Source: Hymenobacter lapidiphilus (lineage in GTDB: Bacteria > Bacteroidota > Bacteroidia > Cytophagales > Hymenobacteraceae). From it: 64,000 nucleotides of DNA. Where the stretch lies: positions 1 to 64,000 of the forward strand of contig NZ_JABKAU010000012.1 of assembly GCF_013377885.1 (NCBI RefSeq), written 5' to 3'. The position numbers and the translations under genes are program-made. The notes below the pieces were generated by a model. It was not told where the DNA came from. It did no database searches and saw only the letters and a program-made list of their open reading frames with translations. This document shows, piece after piece, positions 50,577 through 59,710 of this stretch (positions are counted from its first letter, which is position 1; each line of letters starts with the position of its first letter).

Positions 50577-51785
50577 ATGAAATCTTCGCTTTTACTCCTG
50601 CTAGTTTTTCTGTTCGGTAGTCACCTGGCTCAGGCACAGGCAATTCTGCTAAAAGGCCGCGTGCTTGATGAGAAAAACCAACCCGTACCCTATGCGGGGG
50701 TGGGGGTAGTAGGGGCCGAAGTGGGTACGGCCACCAACGAAGCCGGCGAGTTTCTGCTGCGGGTTCCGCGGCTGCCCCAGCAGCTTACAGTAAACAGCCT
50801 GGGCTTCGAGCCCGCTACGCTCAACGTCAGTGCGGCAACGGTGGCCACGGCGCTGGAAATCCGTCTTAAAAGCAGCTCGGTTTCCTTGCCCGAAGTGCGG
50901 GTGCGCAACCCCGGGCAGGTGGCGGCCGAGCTGGTGCAGCGCGCCAGCGCCAAGCTGGCCCGGCACCAGCGCAAGGCCATGTACGGGCAGGCTTTCTACC
51001 GCCAGAAACAGCGCCACAATGGCCGCTACACCGAGTTCATGGATGCCTTCTATGATGTGCGCTTCACGGCGGAAGGCGTGAGCGGCTGGCAGCTGACGCA
51101 GGCCCGTTACGGGCAGGTGAAGGAGGAAACGGGCGTGGATATGATGAATTTTTCGGCCGCCCTGCGCCTGATTCCGGTGTTTGATCCCAACCCCAGCCCA
51201 CGCAAGGTAGCCGTGCCGTTGGGCCCACGTGCTACTGAGCAGTTCGTGTTTCAGCTGCGCGAGGTACTACGTGATGAGACGGGCGAAGTGGCCGTTATCG
51301 ATTTCCGGCCCCGGCCCGAACTGGGCCAGTCGGCCCTGACCGGCACACTCTACCTCGATATGGAAACAGCCACCCTGCGCCGCATGGAGAGCCGGGTACC
51401 CATTGCCGACCTCATGTCGCTGCAGTTTGGCGAAGGAACCAGCCTCGACTCGCAGAATATGCGCCTGACGGCCGATTTTGCACCGTATCAGGACTCGCTC
51501 AGCCAGTTGCGGGCCGTGCGGGCCGAGCAGCGCATTGTGCTGAGCTACAATGGCCGCCCCGACACCACCACGCTCAGCGGCAACCTGTTTTTCTATCGTT
51601 ACGCCAAGGGTGCCAATACCAAAGGTTACAAGAACACCGGCGTAAACTACAACGACCTGCGGCAGGCTCAAAAAGGTCCTTATGAACCCGAGTTCTGGCG
51701 CAACCGCGAAGTACTGCGTGCTTCTCCGGCCGAAGAACGGGTTATCCGCGACATGGAGGAGCAAAAGGCGTTCGGTACATTTTAA
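50577..51785 (+). CDS. Exported carboxypeptidase-regulatory-domain protein
   Basis: A 402-residue protein with a signal peptide (residues 1-21, ending AQAQ), a carboxypeptidase D regulatory-like beta-sandwich (about 24-105; LKGRVLDEKNQPVPYAGVGV, TNEAGEFLLRVP) and a long beta-rich region of DUF5686-like character to the end. It is probably periplasmic or outer-membrane associated. There is no TonB plug or barrel. Function unknown. It lies between the exported hypothetical gene and ispH. Confidence 0.78.
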   Translation: MKSSLLLLLVFLFGSHLAQAQAILLKGRVLDEKNQPVPYAGVGVVGAEVGTATNEAGEFLLRVPRLPQQLTVNSLGFEPATLNVSAATVATALEIRLKSSSVSLPEVRVRNPGQVAAELVQRASAKLARHQRKAMYGQAFYRQKQRHNGRYTEFMDAFYDVRFTAEGVSGWQLTQARYGQVKEETGVDMMNFSAALRLIPVFDPNPSPRKVAVPLGPRATEQFVFQLREVLRDETGEVAVIDFRPRPELGQSALTGTLYLDMETATLRRMESRVPIADLMSLQFGEGTSLDSQNMRLTADFAPYQDSLSQLRAVRAEQRIVLSYNGRPDTTTLSGNLFFYRYAKGANTKGYKNTGVNYNDLRQAQKGPYEPEFWRNREVLRASPAEERVIRDMEEQKAFGTF

Positions 51786-51885
51786 CCGAACTGCTTGCAC
51801 GAGGCGGGCGTGGGCTTTTTGCGAAATCCAGCTTATCTTCCGCAAGCCGTAACCTTCCGGGCCGCTTCCAGGTTACTGCTTCGCT

Positions 51886-52734
51886 ATGCCGCACCACTTA
51901 AGCGTTCGAATCGACCCCAACTCCGGCTTTTGCTTTGGCGTTATCTATGCCATTCAGATGGCCGAAGACCTGCTCGATGAGCAGGGCTACCTGTATTGCC
52001 TGGGCGATATTGTGCACAACGATGAAGAAGTGGAGCGCCTTGAACGTCGGGGCCTGCGCATCATCGACTACGAGCAGCTGGCTGGCCTGCGCCGCGAGGC
52101 TGTACTTATCCGGGCACACGGCGAGCCACCCAGCACCTACCAGATGGCTATGGAGAACGAGCTGACGCTCGTGGATGCCTCGTGTCCGGTGGTACTTAAA
52201 CTGCAGAACCGCATTAAAACCAGCTACGACAAGCAGGACCAGATCTTTATATACGGCAAGCACGGGCACGCCGAGGTGCGTGGCCTGCTGGGCCAGACCA
52301 GCGGAAATGCCGTGGTGTTCGAAAGTCTGGAAGAGTTGCTGGGCCACGAGCTGCCGCCCAGCCTCACGCTCTACAGCCAGACCACTAAGAGCACCGACTC
52401 GTTTTACCGCATCAAAAACGAGCTGACTGAGCGCGGCTATGAGGTAAATGCCAACGACACCATCTGCCGGCAGGTAAGCAACCGCGACAAGGATCTGCGC
52501 CGCTTTGCCGCTCAATACGACCAAGTAGTATTCGTATCGGGGACCAAAAGCTCCAACGGCAAGGTGCTGTACCAAGTCTGCAAGGATACCAACCCAGCCA
52601 CGCACTTCATCTCCAAGCTCGACGACCTCGATTACGGCTGGTTTATGCCGGGCCAGAGTGTGGGCATCTGCGGGGCTACCAGCACCCCCATGTGGCAGAT
52701 GGAGCAGATTCGCGACGCGCTGCTGGCGCTGTAA
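51886..52734 (+). CDS. ispH: 4-hydroxy-3-methylbut-2-enyl diphosphate reductase
   Basis: A 282-residue Fe-S enzyme, last step of the MEP pathway, giving IPP and DMAPP. The three cluster cysteines lie in SGFCFGV, VDASCPVV and ICGATSTP. The catalytic region IRAHGEPPSTYQM and the active-site His (YGKHGHAEVRGLLG) are present. Placement between crtIB and crtW makes sense because it supplies the C5 units for carotenoids. Confidence 0.93.
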   Translation: MPHHLSVRIDPNSGFCFGVIYAIQMAEDLLDEQGYLYCLGDIVHNDEEVERLERRGLRIIDYEQLAGLRREAVLIRAHGEPPSTYQMAMENELTLVDASCPVVLKLQNRIKTSYDKQDQIFIYGKHGHAEVRGLLGQTSGNAVVFESLEELLGHELPPSLTLYSQTTKSTDSFYRIKNELTERGYEVNANDTICRQVSNRDKDLRRFAAQYDQVVFVSGTKSSNGKVLYQVCKDTNPATHFISKLDDLDYGWFMPGQSVGICGATSTPMWQMEQIRDALLAL

Positions 52735-52758
52735 GTCGCTGAACGAGTACGTAAGCCA

Positions 52759-53523
52759 ATGAGTGAACTTAGCTATCCTGTTGCTGAAAACACGACTGCC
52801 GCATTGCCGCCGGCCCGGCCAGGCCGGGTGCGGCCGGCGCCATTAGAAGGGCGGGGCGTAGTGGCGGCGGGACTGGTGCTGGTCTGTTGGGGCGGGCTGC
52901 TTACGTTTTTGCTGGCTTTCTTCCAGCCCGACTGGCGCACGCCCTGGCCTTACTTGCTGGCGCTGCTGCAAACCCATCTGTATACTGGCCTTTTTATTAC
53001 GGCCCACGATGCCATGCACGGAGTGGTAAGCTCCAACAAGCGCCTCAACAATACCATTGGCACGCTGGCCGCCGGGCTTTTCGCGTTCAACTGGTTTCCG
53101 GGCATGCTGGCCAAACACCACGCCCACCACCGCCACGTAGCCACCGAGCACGACCCCGACTTCCACAACGGCCGCCACCCGGGCTTCCTGCCCTGGTTTG
53201 TGCGCTTTGCCTGGAACTACGTAACCGTGTGGCAGGTGCTGCTGATGGCGGCCACCTACAATGTGCTCAAGCTGTTCTTCCCGCAGGCTAATGTTATTGC
53301 CTTCTGGATGCTGCCGGCCGTGTTGGGTACTTTTCAACTGTTTTATTTCGGTACCTACCTGCCGCACCGGGGCGAGCATGAAGCCGACAATGCGCACAAA
53401 TCGCGCAGCCAGTTTCGCCACCATGCTTGGGCCTTTATAAGCTGCTACTTCTTCGGCTACCACTACGAGCACCACGACCAGCCCTACCTGCCTTGGTGGC
53501 GGCTATGGAAGGCAAAGGGGTAG
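52759..53523 (+). CDS. crtW: Beta-carotene ketolase
   Basis: A 254-residue membrane di-iron enzyme. FITAHDAMHG, KHHAHHRHVATEHDPDFH, YFGTYLPHRGEHE and FGYHYEHHDQPYLPWWRLW are the CrtW histidine clusters, distinct from general fatty-acid desaturases. It introduces 4-keto groups into beta rings. With crtZ this predicts ketolated xanthophylls such as astaxanthin or adonixanthin, provided a lycopene cyclase exists elsewhere. It starts 24 bp after ispH. Confidence 0.9.
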   Translation: MSELSYPVAENTTAALPPARPGRVRPAPLEGRGVVAAGLVLVCWGGLLTFLLAFFQPDWRTPWPYLLALLQTHLYTGLFITAHDAMHGVVSSNKRLNNTIGTLAAGLFAFNWFPGMLAKHHAHHRHVATEHDPDFHNGRHPGFLPWFVRFAWNYVTVWQVLLMAATYNVLKLFFPQANVIAFWMLPAVLGTFQLFYFGTYLPHRGEHEADNAHKSRSQFRHHAWAFISCYFFGYHYEHHDQPYLPWWRLWKAKG

Positions 53524-53533
53524 TTCGGGCTGC

Positions 53534-54268
53534 CTAATTCCGCCTGATGAGCGTGGTATTGACAATCTGCTCGGTTACCCGCTCGCGGTAGGTCTGGCCC
53601 AGCGGCAGGGCGTGGCCGGCCACTTTCACCTCCAAAGAGCTCATGGAGTCGATGCGGGCAGCGTTGACGAGGTAGGAGCGGTGGGTGCGCACGAACAGGC
53701 CGGCCGGTAGTTGGTGCTCCAGGTTTTTGAGGTTTACCAGCGTCAGGTGCGAGCGGCCGTCGGCGGTGTTGATTTTGGTGAAGTCCTTCAACGCTTCAAT
53801 GAAGAGCACCTCACGGTAGTGCAGACGCACAAACCGGGCATCGGTACGGATAAAGAACGAGCCCCAGTCGGGGGCCGCATCGGGCGGCAGGTCTGCCGAA
53901 TGGGTTTGCACTCGCAGCAGGCTTGCCACTTTGTTTACGGCCCTTAAAAACCGTTCGAGCGAAATAGGCTTGAGTAGAAAGTCGATGACATCCAGGTTGA
54001 AGCCTTCCATCGCGTACTGCGGATGTGCCGTCATCAGCACAACCAACGGTGGATGGTGCAGCGACTTAACGAGGTCGATGCCGCTGAGGTGAGGCATGGT
54101 AACATCGGAGAACAGCACCTGTACCGGATTTTCCAGCAAATATTGGTGAGCTTCCAGCGGGTCGGTGAAGGCTGCTTTTACCTCCAGCACGTTGGTCATG
54201 GTTGCGTAGGCCTGAAGCAGTTCCAGCACCAACCGGTCATCGTCGAGGAGCAGGCAGGATATCTTCAT
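53534..54268 (-). CDS. LytTR response regulator, orphan
   Basis: A 244-residue regulator. The receiver domain (1-118) has the acidic pair DDDR, phospho-acceptor Asp in LFSDVTMPHLSG, Thr in LMTAHPQ and Lys in LLKPIS. The LytTR DNA-binding domain (about 140-240) has FIRTDARFVRLHYREVLFIEALKDF and FVRTHRSYLVN. No sensor kinase is adjacent. It converges on crtW with 10 bp between the stop codons. Confidence 0.88.
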   Translation of the reverse strand: MKISCLLLDDDRLVLELLQAYATMTNVLEVKAAFTDPLEAHQYLLENPVQVLFSDVTMPHLSGIDLVKSLHHPPLVVLMTAHPQYAMEGFNLDVIDFLLKPISLERFLRAVNKVASLLRVQTHSADLPPDAAPDWGSFFIRTDARFVRLHYREVLFIEALKDFTKINTADGRSHLTLVNLKNLEHQLPAGLFVRTHRSYLVNAARIDSMSSLEVKVAGHALPLGQTYRERVTEQIVNTTLIRRN

Positions 54269-54614
54269 AAAGAATAAGCGGGAAAGCAGTTTGGGTACCG
54301 ACGTAAGCCGCCCTGTAGGTGGAGTAGTAGTCGGTAATATAGGTTGATTAAACCAGACTATTTTTATAAACGCGCTGAAATTTATCTGTTCGTCGGATAT
54401 ATAGCCCCGTTGGCATACTATTTAATCTGGTTGCTATACTATTCGAAGCCCAGATACATAGGCCATTACATCTATGCAGGAGGGCCGGCGGTAAGCAACA
54501 ACCCAGTTTGGGTATGCTACTTGCCGCCGGCCCTTCTGTACTATCGGCCCTGAGCCATAAGCTGCCACATGGCGGCAATGCTCAGCCAATTACCAACTGG
54601 CTTGGCCAGGTGAT
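54269..54614. other. 346-bp gap with one structured hairpin
   Basis: No gene is visible. A nested stem occupies 54481-54544 (AGGGCCGGCGGTAAG with CTTGCCGCCGGCCCT, plus inner ACCCA/TGGGT); it has no T tract. The AT-rich part 54320-54440 may hold the promoter of the LytTR gene. Confidence 0.5.
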
Positions 54615-54983
54615 TTAGTGAACGTCGTTGGTTTTCTTGCAGCACTCCGGCAGGCGCTCATAGGCCTTATCATCAGCCAGCTGACCGTTGGCATCGTAGC
54701 CGGTTTTCTGCACGGCCGAGGTAAGCGCGGCGGCGTTGGTTTTATCAGGACGGAAAGTGACGGTCAGCATCTGGCTGGGCACGTCGAGCGTGGCCTGCTG
54801 GACGCCTTTTTCGTAGGCCATGGCCTTTTCAAGGCGGGCTTTGCACATGTCGCACACGGCCGAAGTTTTGAGCTGCAGTGTTGCGGTGGCCGGACCTTTG
54901 GCCTTGCTCTTGGTGGTTTGGGCAAAAGCGCCGCTCGAAATCAAGAGCAGGCACGACAGCAGGAAAGAAGGGAAGAATTTCAT
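54615..54983 (-). CDS. Exported heavy-metal-associated (HMA) domain protein
   Basis: A 122-residue protein with a signal peptide (residues 1-21) and one HMA domain (about 36-105) carrying the metal motif SAVCDMCKARLEKAM (CxxC). The C-terminus adds a second Cys pair (LPECCKK). Periplasmic HMA proteins usually handle copper or zinc. It is the third gene of a leftward locus after a small Cys-rich protein and a TonB receptor, so a periplasmic metal-capturing role is likely. Confidence 0.85.
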   Translation of the reverse strand: MKFFPSFLLSCLLLISSGAFAQTTKSKAKGPATATLQLKTSAVCDMCKARLEKAMAYEKGVQQATLDVPSQMLTVTFRPDKTNAAALTSAVQKTGYDANGQLADDKAYERLPECCKKTNDVH

Positions 54984-55053
54984 AGTAGCAAAACAGTTTT
55001 ACAAGTGAGAAAAGTGCGTTTTCAGATTAAAAAAGGCTGCTAGCCTGGAGCAG

Positions 55054-57306
55054 CTAGGGTAGCGTGAAGCGCATGCCCAGATAGCTCATGCGCCCGTACA
55101 CGGGGCCCCATACCATGGCCGCATCGAAAGTCGGGCCAAAAGGCGCGGCGGCTCCCTGAATAGGGTTGCGCTGGCGGTAATTGGTCAGGTTCTCGACGCC
55201 GGCATATACTTCCCAACGCTTGAAAGCGCGCGTGATTTGCGTGTTTAGCAGGGCGTAGCGGGGGCTGAAAACCGGGCCCTCCGGCTCGGCGGTACCGGGC
55301 TCGGAGGCCAGCGGGCGTTGGCCGTAGCCCTGCACCGTCAGGTCGGCACGCCACTTGTCGAAGGCCGTGGCGTAGGCCAGGTTGAGGAACAGGCGGTGGC
55401 GGGGTACCAGCACCCGCGGCAGCAGCTGGCCATTGTAATCGGTCTGCACATCGAGGTACTTGTAGGCCGCTTTGGCCTCCAGGCCCTTCACGGGTTCCAC
55501 CTGCACTTCGGCCAAAAAGCTGCGCGAGTAGCTGCGCCCGCCCGGTGCCAGGTTGCCAATCAGCAGCCGGTCGGGGGCGGTGTAGGAGTCAACCACCACT
55601 TGGTTCTGAAACTCGGTGTGGTAGTAATCGGCCACCAGCGTGCCCTGCCGGCCGAAGGCGTTGAAGTACTGAGTGGCCGAGCCGCCCACGCTCCAGGCCT
55701 TTTCGGGCTGCAGATCGGGGCTGATAACGAACTCGCGAGAGCTAACGAACATGCCCGAATTCTCGGCCAGTGGGTTGGCCACCCGCAGGCCCTTGCCGGC
55801 CGCAAAGCGGAGCACCGTATTCTTGGCCGGGTCGTACTTCACGTTCAGGCGGGGCGTAAGCAGCCAGCCGTACAGGTTGTGCCGGTCGAGGCGCAGGCCC
55901 CCGACCACCGTCAGGTTGCTGGCATTCTGGTAGGTGTACTCGCCAAACGCGCCCGGCACCTGCTCGCGGCGGTTGCGCGCCAGCAGTGCCGTGCTGGTTG
56001 TGCTCGGGTTGTAGGTTTCGCGGTAGTCATCGTACTGGAAGCTCAGGCCGGTGCGGTAGGTGTGGGCCGTGGTACCGATGATGCTCTGAAACAGCAGCGT
56101 AGCCAGGCCCGTGCGCTGGCTGCCGTCGTAGTCGCGGCGGCCATAACGGGAGGTGAAATCGTGGTCGGTGCCGCTCAGCAGCAGCCCCAGGCTCTGGTAG
56201 GGGCGGCCGGCCCAGGCGTAGCTGGCTTTGGCGTAGCCGGTGTAGCGGTTGGTTTCCTGCGTGATGCCGTAGTAGGGGCCGGGCGTGTTTTCGCGGAAGC
56301 CCAGCTGCCCGCCCTGGCGGGTTTCGCGAAGCGCCCCCAGACCGGCCTCCAGCACCACGCCGTCGCCCGAGTTATACTTCCACTTATTGAACGCGTTGAA
56401 CTGGGTGGCCCGGGGCAAATCCAAAAAGCCGTCGTCGTTGCGGTCGATGCGGCCGCCCATATGGTCGGTGTGCAGCAGCAGGGCCGTACTAAGCTTGGGC
56501 GTGAGCCGGTGGGCCAAGTTCAGGTTCAGGTCGAATTTGCCCATGTCGTTAACGTAGGCGTTGAAGTGCAGGCGGTCGGTTTTAGCGGGGTCCTTGAGGT
56601 GAATGTTCACCTGGCCGGCAATGCTTTCGTAGCCGTTTACCACCGAGCCCATGCCCTTGATAATGTCGATGCCTTCAATCCAGGGGCCGGCAAGGTAGCC
56701 CAGGCGGTAGGGCGTGGCCAGCCCGCGTAGGGCCGGCAGGTTTTCCAGCGTCAGCAGCGTGTAGGCTCCATCGAGGCCCAGCAACTGAATCTGCTTGGCG
56801 CCCGAGGCCGCGTCGGTGGTCGATACTTCGACCGAGGCATTGGTTTCGAAGCTCTCGGCCAAGTTGCAGCAGGCCGATTTGGTGAGGTCGCGACTGGTGA
56901 TGACCTGGGTGTTGGTAGGCGTGAGGCCCGAGTAAGCGAGGGCGCGGGCTTCTACCTTCACCTCGCCTAGCTCGGCAGAGCGGCGCAGCGGCACGCGCAG
57001 GTAGCGTGTGCCCTCGGCCCGCACGGTATCGGCCAGGTAACCCAGAAAGTTGATGATGAGCCGGTTGTCGGTGCCAGCGGGGCGCACCAGCGAGAAGGCG
57101 CCCTGGGCGTCGGTGGTGGCGGCCCCGGCGGGGTTGCTCAGCCAGCGGACGACTGCGCCGGGCACGGGCGAGTTGTTGGTGGCGTCGAGCACCTGCCCAC
57201 GTACTGGGGCCACAGAAGGGTCGGGCGTTTGGGCCTGCGCGGCAGTGGCGGCCAGCACGAGGCCGGCTACCGCCAGCGCCCGGCTGTACCGGATAGAGGA
57301 ATGCAT
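55054..57306 (-). CDS. TonB-dependent outer-membrane receptor
   Basis: A 750-residue receptor. A signal peptide (1-26) is followed by a carboxypeptidase-like regulatory domain (about 30-115), a plug (about 125-230, with SACCNLAESFETNASVEVS and INGYE-type elements in VVNGYESIAGQVNIHL) and a beta-barrel ending in an aromatic-containing strand (YLGMRFTLP). The Cys pair in the plug and the flanking HMA and Cys-rich genes suggest metal import rather than siderophore or glycan uptake; no SusD partner is present. The ATG at 57306 opens the signal peptide. Confidence 0.88.
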   Translation of the reverse strand: MHSSIRYSRALAVAGLVLAATAAQAQTPDPSVAPVRGQVLDATNNSPVPGAVVRWLSNPAGAATTDAQGAFSLVRPAGTDNRLIINFLGYLADTVRAEGTRYLRVPLRRSAELGEVKVEARALAYSGLTPTNTQVITSRDLTKSACCNLAESFETNASVEVSTTDAASGAKQIQLLGLDGAYTLLTLENLPALRGLATPYRLGYLAGPWIEGIDIIKGMGSVVNGYESIAGQVNIHLKDPAKTDRLHFNAYVNDMGKFDLNLNLAHRLTPKLSTALLLHTDHMGGRIDRNDDGFLDLPRATQFNAFNKWKYNSGDGVVLEAGLGALRETRQGGQLGFRENTPGPYYGITQETNRYTGYAKASYAWAGRPYQSLGLLLSGTDHDFTSRYGRRDYDGSQRTGLATLLFQSIIGTTAHTYRTGLSFQYDDYRETYNPSTTSTALLARNRREQVPGAFGEYTYQNASNLTVVGGLRLDRHNLYGWLLTPRLNVKYDPAKNTVLRFAAGKGLRVANPLAENSGMFVSSREFVISPDLQPEKAWSVGGSATQYFNAFGRQGTLVADYYHTEFQNQVVVDSYTAPDRLLIGNLAPGGRSYSRSFLAEVQVEPVKGLEAKAAYKYLDVQTDYNGQLLPRVLVPRHRLFLNLAYATAFDKWRADLTVQGYGQRPLASEPGTAEPEGPVFSPRYALLNTQITRAFKRWEVYAGVENLTNYRQRNPIQGAAAPFGPTFDAAMVWGPVYGRMSYLGMRFTLP

Positions 57307-57399
57307 AAGAAGCAGATGTTTAGCGTTTTCCGAGGTAAGCACCGGCCCAATCGGGCCCGGCGAAGCGGGCTGCCCAAACGGCAGCCTCCGGAAAAAACG

Positions 57400-57840
57400 C
57401 TAAACGACCAGCTCGCCCACCCGCGTGAGCAGCGCCCGCCCGCCCAGCGGCGGCGACGAATCGGCCGCGTACCAGCGCGGGGCCGGCTGATGCAGGCTGG
57501 CAGCCTTAAAGGCCGGGAACGGGGCAGCGGGCCAAGCCGGCAGCAAAGCCGGCACCGATACTTTCGCCCAGTTCAACTGAGCCGAAGCGGCATCGAGCTT
57601 GTGAAAATCAGCCCCAAACTCGCAGCACGACTTCAACAGGTGGCCTGCTTCGGCCTCGTGGGGCTCAGCGGCTACTTGAACTGGCGCACAGCCGTGGCTG
57701 GCCGGCTGGAAAATAACGTCGGTGCTGCTTTGGCCGCTTTGCAGGCACAGATGCTGCTGCACCGCCAGGCCCACCGAGGAGGTGAGCACCAGCAGGGCCA
57801 GCCAGACACTGAAGAGCCGATGGAGCAGTGGACGTTTCAT
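57400..57840 (-). CDS. Small exported Cys-rich protein, HYC_CC_PP-like
   Basis: A 146-residue protein with one N-terminal hydrophobic segment (about residues 9-28), then a QQHLC motif, a SCCEFGADFHK Cys pair near residue 75 and SSPPLGGRALL near the C-terminus. This resembles the Bacteroidota family named for its HYC, CC and PP motifs (HLC here). It is the promoter-proximal gene of the metal locus. A role in binding or sensing a metal in the periplasm is inferred. Confidence 0.7.
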   Translation of the reverse strand: MKRPLLHRLFSVWLALLVLTSSVGLAVQQHLCLQSGQSSTDVIFQPASHGCAPVQVAAEPHEAEAGHLLKSCCEFGADFHKLDAASAQLNWAKVSVPALLPAWPAAPFPAFKAASLHQPAPRWYAADSSPPLGGRALLTRVGELVV

Positions 57841-58035
57841 AAGCAGCAGCCACAAAGATACGGAATACCACGCGGGGGCTGCGTGCGGAATTGCGAGGGG
57901 CGTGTTCAGTATTAGGGGTTTTAGAAAGCTGTGCCCCAAGAAAAACCGGTTTGCGGCCCCAGGCAGTTGGCGTTGCCCGTTGGATGCGTACTTTTGATTT
58001 TCGCCGATTTCAACGCGGAACCCGAATTACCTGCC

Positions 58036-58965
58036 GTGAACGACTACGCCAACGATACCGCCTACCACCGCCCGGTGATGCTGCGCGAGTGCCTCGAAGC
58101 CCTCGATTTGCAGCCCGGAGGCCGCTATGTGGATGTGACCTTCGGCGGCGGCGGCCACTCGGCCCGCATGCTGGAGCGCCTGCAAAGCCCCGGCCACCTC
58201 TACAGCTTCGACCAGGACGCCGACGCCGAGGCCGAAGCCGCCCAGCTTGCTCGCCCCGAGTTTACGTTCATCCGCGCCAACTTCCGCCACCTGTTTCAGG
58301 AGCTCGACCAGCGCGGCGTGCTGCCCGTCGATGGCCTGCTGGCCGATCTGGGGGTGTCGTCGCACCAGTTCGATACGCCGGAGCGCGGCTTCAGCACTCG
58401 TTTCGACGGGCCGCTGGACATGCGCATGGACCCTGACGGCCCCGACGCCTCGGCCGCCGACCTCATCAACGAGTACTCGGAGGCAGAGCTGCACCGAATT
58501 TTTGGCATGTACGGCGAGGTAACCAATGCCCGCACGCTGGCCGCCACCGTGGTTTCGGCGCGGCGCGGGCAGTCCATCACCACCATTGCGGCCCTCAAGA
58601 AAGCCATTGCGCCCTGCACGCCGCGGGGCAAGGAAAATAAGTACCTGGCCCAGGTTTTCCAGGCCCTGCGCATCGAGGCCAACGACGAAATGGCCGCCTT
58701 GCGCGAGATGCTGGAGCAAACCGTCCGGGTACTGCGCCCCGGCGGCCGGCTGGTGGTTATGAGCTACCACTCGCTCGAAGACCGACTGGTGAAGAATTTC
58801 CTGGCGAAAGGTAAATTCTTCGGCGAGGCCGATAAAGACCTATTCGGCCGCACCGATTTGCCCTTTGAGGTCGTTACCCGCAAGCCCATCGAGGCCACGG
58901 CCGATGAGGTTGCCCTCAACAGCCGCGCAAGAAGTGCGAAGCTGCGCATCGCAATCAAAAAGTAA
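58036..58965 (+). CDS. rsmH: 16S rRNA (cytosine-1402-N4)-methyltransferase
   Basis: A 309-residue RsmH (MraW), first gene of the dcw cluster here. YHRPVMLRECLEAL, VDVTFGGGGHSARML (SAM loop), LLADLGVSSHQFDTPERGFS and VMSYHSLEDRLVKNFL are family signatures. The GTG at 58036 is chosen since similarity starts at NDYANDTAYHRPV; the frame continues upstream to 57931. No mraZ precedes it. It is divergent from the metal locus, and the ftsL-like gene begins 4 bp after its stop. Confidence 0.92.
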   Translation: MNDYANDTAYHRPVMLRECLEALDLQPGGRYVDVTFGGGGHSARMLERLQSPGHLYSFDQDADAEAEAAQLARPEFTFIRANFRHLFQELDQRGVLPVDGLLADLGVSSHQFDTPERGFSTRFDGPLDMRMDPDGPDASAADLINEYSEAELHRIFGMYGEVTNARTLAATVVSARRGQSITTIAALKKAIAPCTPRGKENKYLAQVFQALRIEANDEMAALREMLEQTVRVLRPGGRLVVMSYHSLEDRLVKNFLAKGKFFGEADKDLFGRTDLPFEVVTRKPIEATADEVALNSRARSAKLRIAIKK

Positions 58966-58969
58966 AAAG

Positions 58970-59710
58970 ATGTCCTCCAATACCGTTCGTCCTGCCAGCA
59001 ACCCGCCCCGCGCCAACGTGCCCCGCGCCGTGGAGCCGGCACCGGTGCGCCCGCCGGAAGTGGCCGAACCAGAGCCGGAAGCCGCCCCCGAGCCGGCCCC
59101 CCGGCCAGTGCGGGCGGCCCGGCCGGCGGCCCCGAAGCGCAGCACCTGGAGCGTGTTTACGCTGCTGGAGCGGGCTACGCCCATGGACGGGCTGTTTCGG
59201 GAGGGTCTGCCGGTGCGGCTGCTGCCGCATTTGCTGTTCATCATGTTTCTGGTGCTGCTCTACATCGGCAACACGCACTATGCCACCCGCATGAACCGCA
59301 GCATTCAGAAGATGAAGACTGAAACTGAAGACCTGCGGGCCGATTATACCACGCTTAAGTCTGACTACATGGAGGCCAGCAAGCAAAGCGAAGTGGCCCG
59401 GCGCGTGGCTGCCTACGGGCTGGCCGAAAGCTCCTCGCCGCCTTTTCGTATTGCCGTGCCCGCCGGTGGCCTCGATGAGGCCAAGCTGGACATGATGCCT
59501 GGACTCACGGCCGACTCGGTGGCCGCCATGACAGCCCGCGCCCGCGTCGACTCGCTGCGCCGGGTGGTGGGCCCCGCCCTGGGCAGCGATTCGGTGGTGG
59601 AAGTAGGCGCGCCGCCCGTTCCTATTGGTACCGACCTCAACGGCGAGCCGGCTCCGGCCGCCGCTTCATCTAACCGAGCTGCAACCCGTCGCGATGAAAG
59701 GAAACGTTAA
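58970..59710 (+). CDS. FtsL-like divisome protein
   Basis: A 246-residue bitopic protein. Residues 1-55 are a Pro/Glu/Ala-rich cytoplasmic extension. A TM segment (about 88-108, LLPHLLFIMFLVLLYIGN) is followed by a coiled coil (about 112-150) as in FtsL. The C-terminal 95 residues are low-complexity. Position between rsmH and ftsI is the canonical ftsL slot. It overlaps ftsI by 17 bp. FtsL links FtsB and the FtsW-FtsI synthase. Confidence 0.85.
   Translation: MSSNTVRPASNPPRANVPRAVEPAPVRPPEVAEPEPEAAPEPAPRPVRAARPAAPKRSTWSVFTLLERATPMDGLFREGLPVRLLPHLLFIMFLVLLYIGNTHYATRMNRSIQKMKTETEDLRADYTTLKSDYMEASKQSEVARRVAAYGLAESSSPPFRIAVPAGGLDEAKLDMMPGLTADSVAAMTARARVDSLRRVVGPALGSDSVVEVGAPPVPIGTDLNGEPAPAAASSNRAATRRDERKR

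Noticed and set aside
52759-53523. General fatty-acid desaturase instead of a ketolase
   Set aside because: The FGYHYEHHDQPYLPWW and TEHDPDFH segments are specific to CrtW-type ketolases, and the gene lies in a carotenoid cluster.
55318-56730. Open frame of about 470 codons opposite the TonB receptor
   Set aside because: Antisense shadow of a well-supported receptor.
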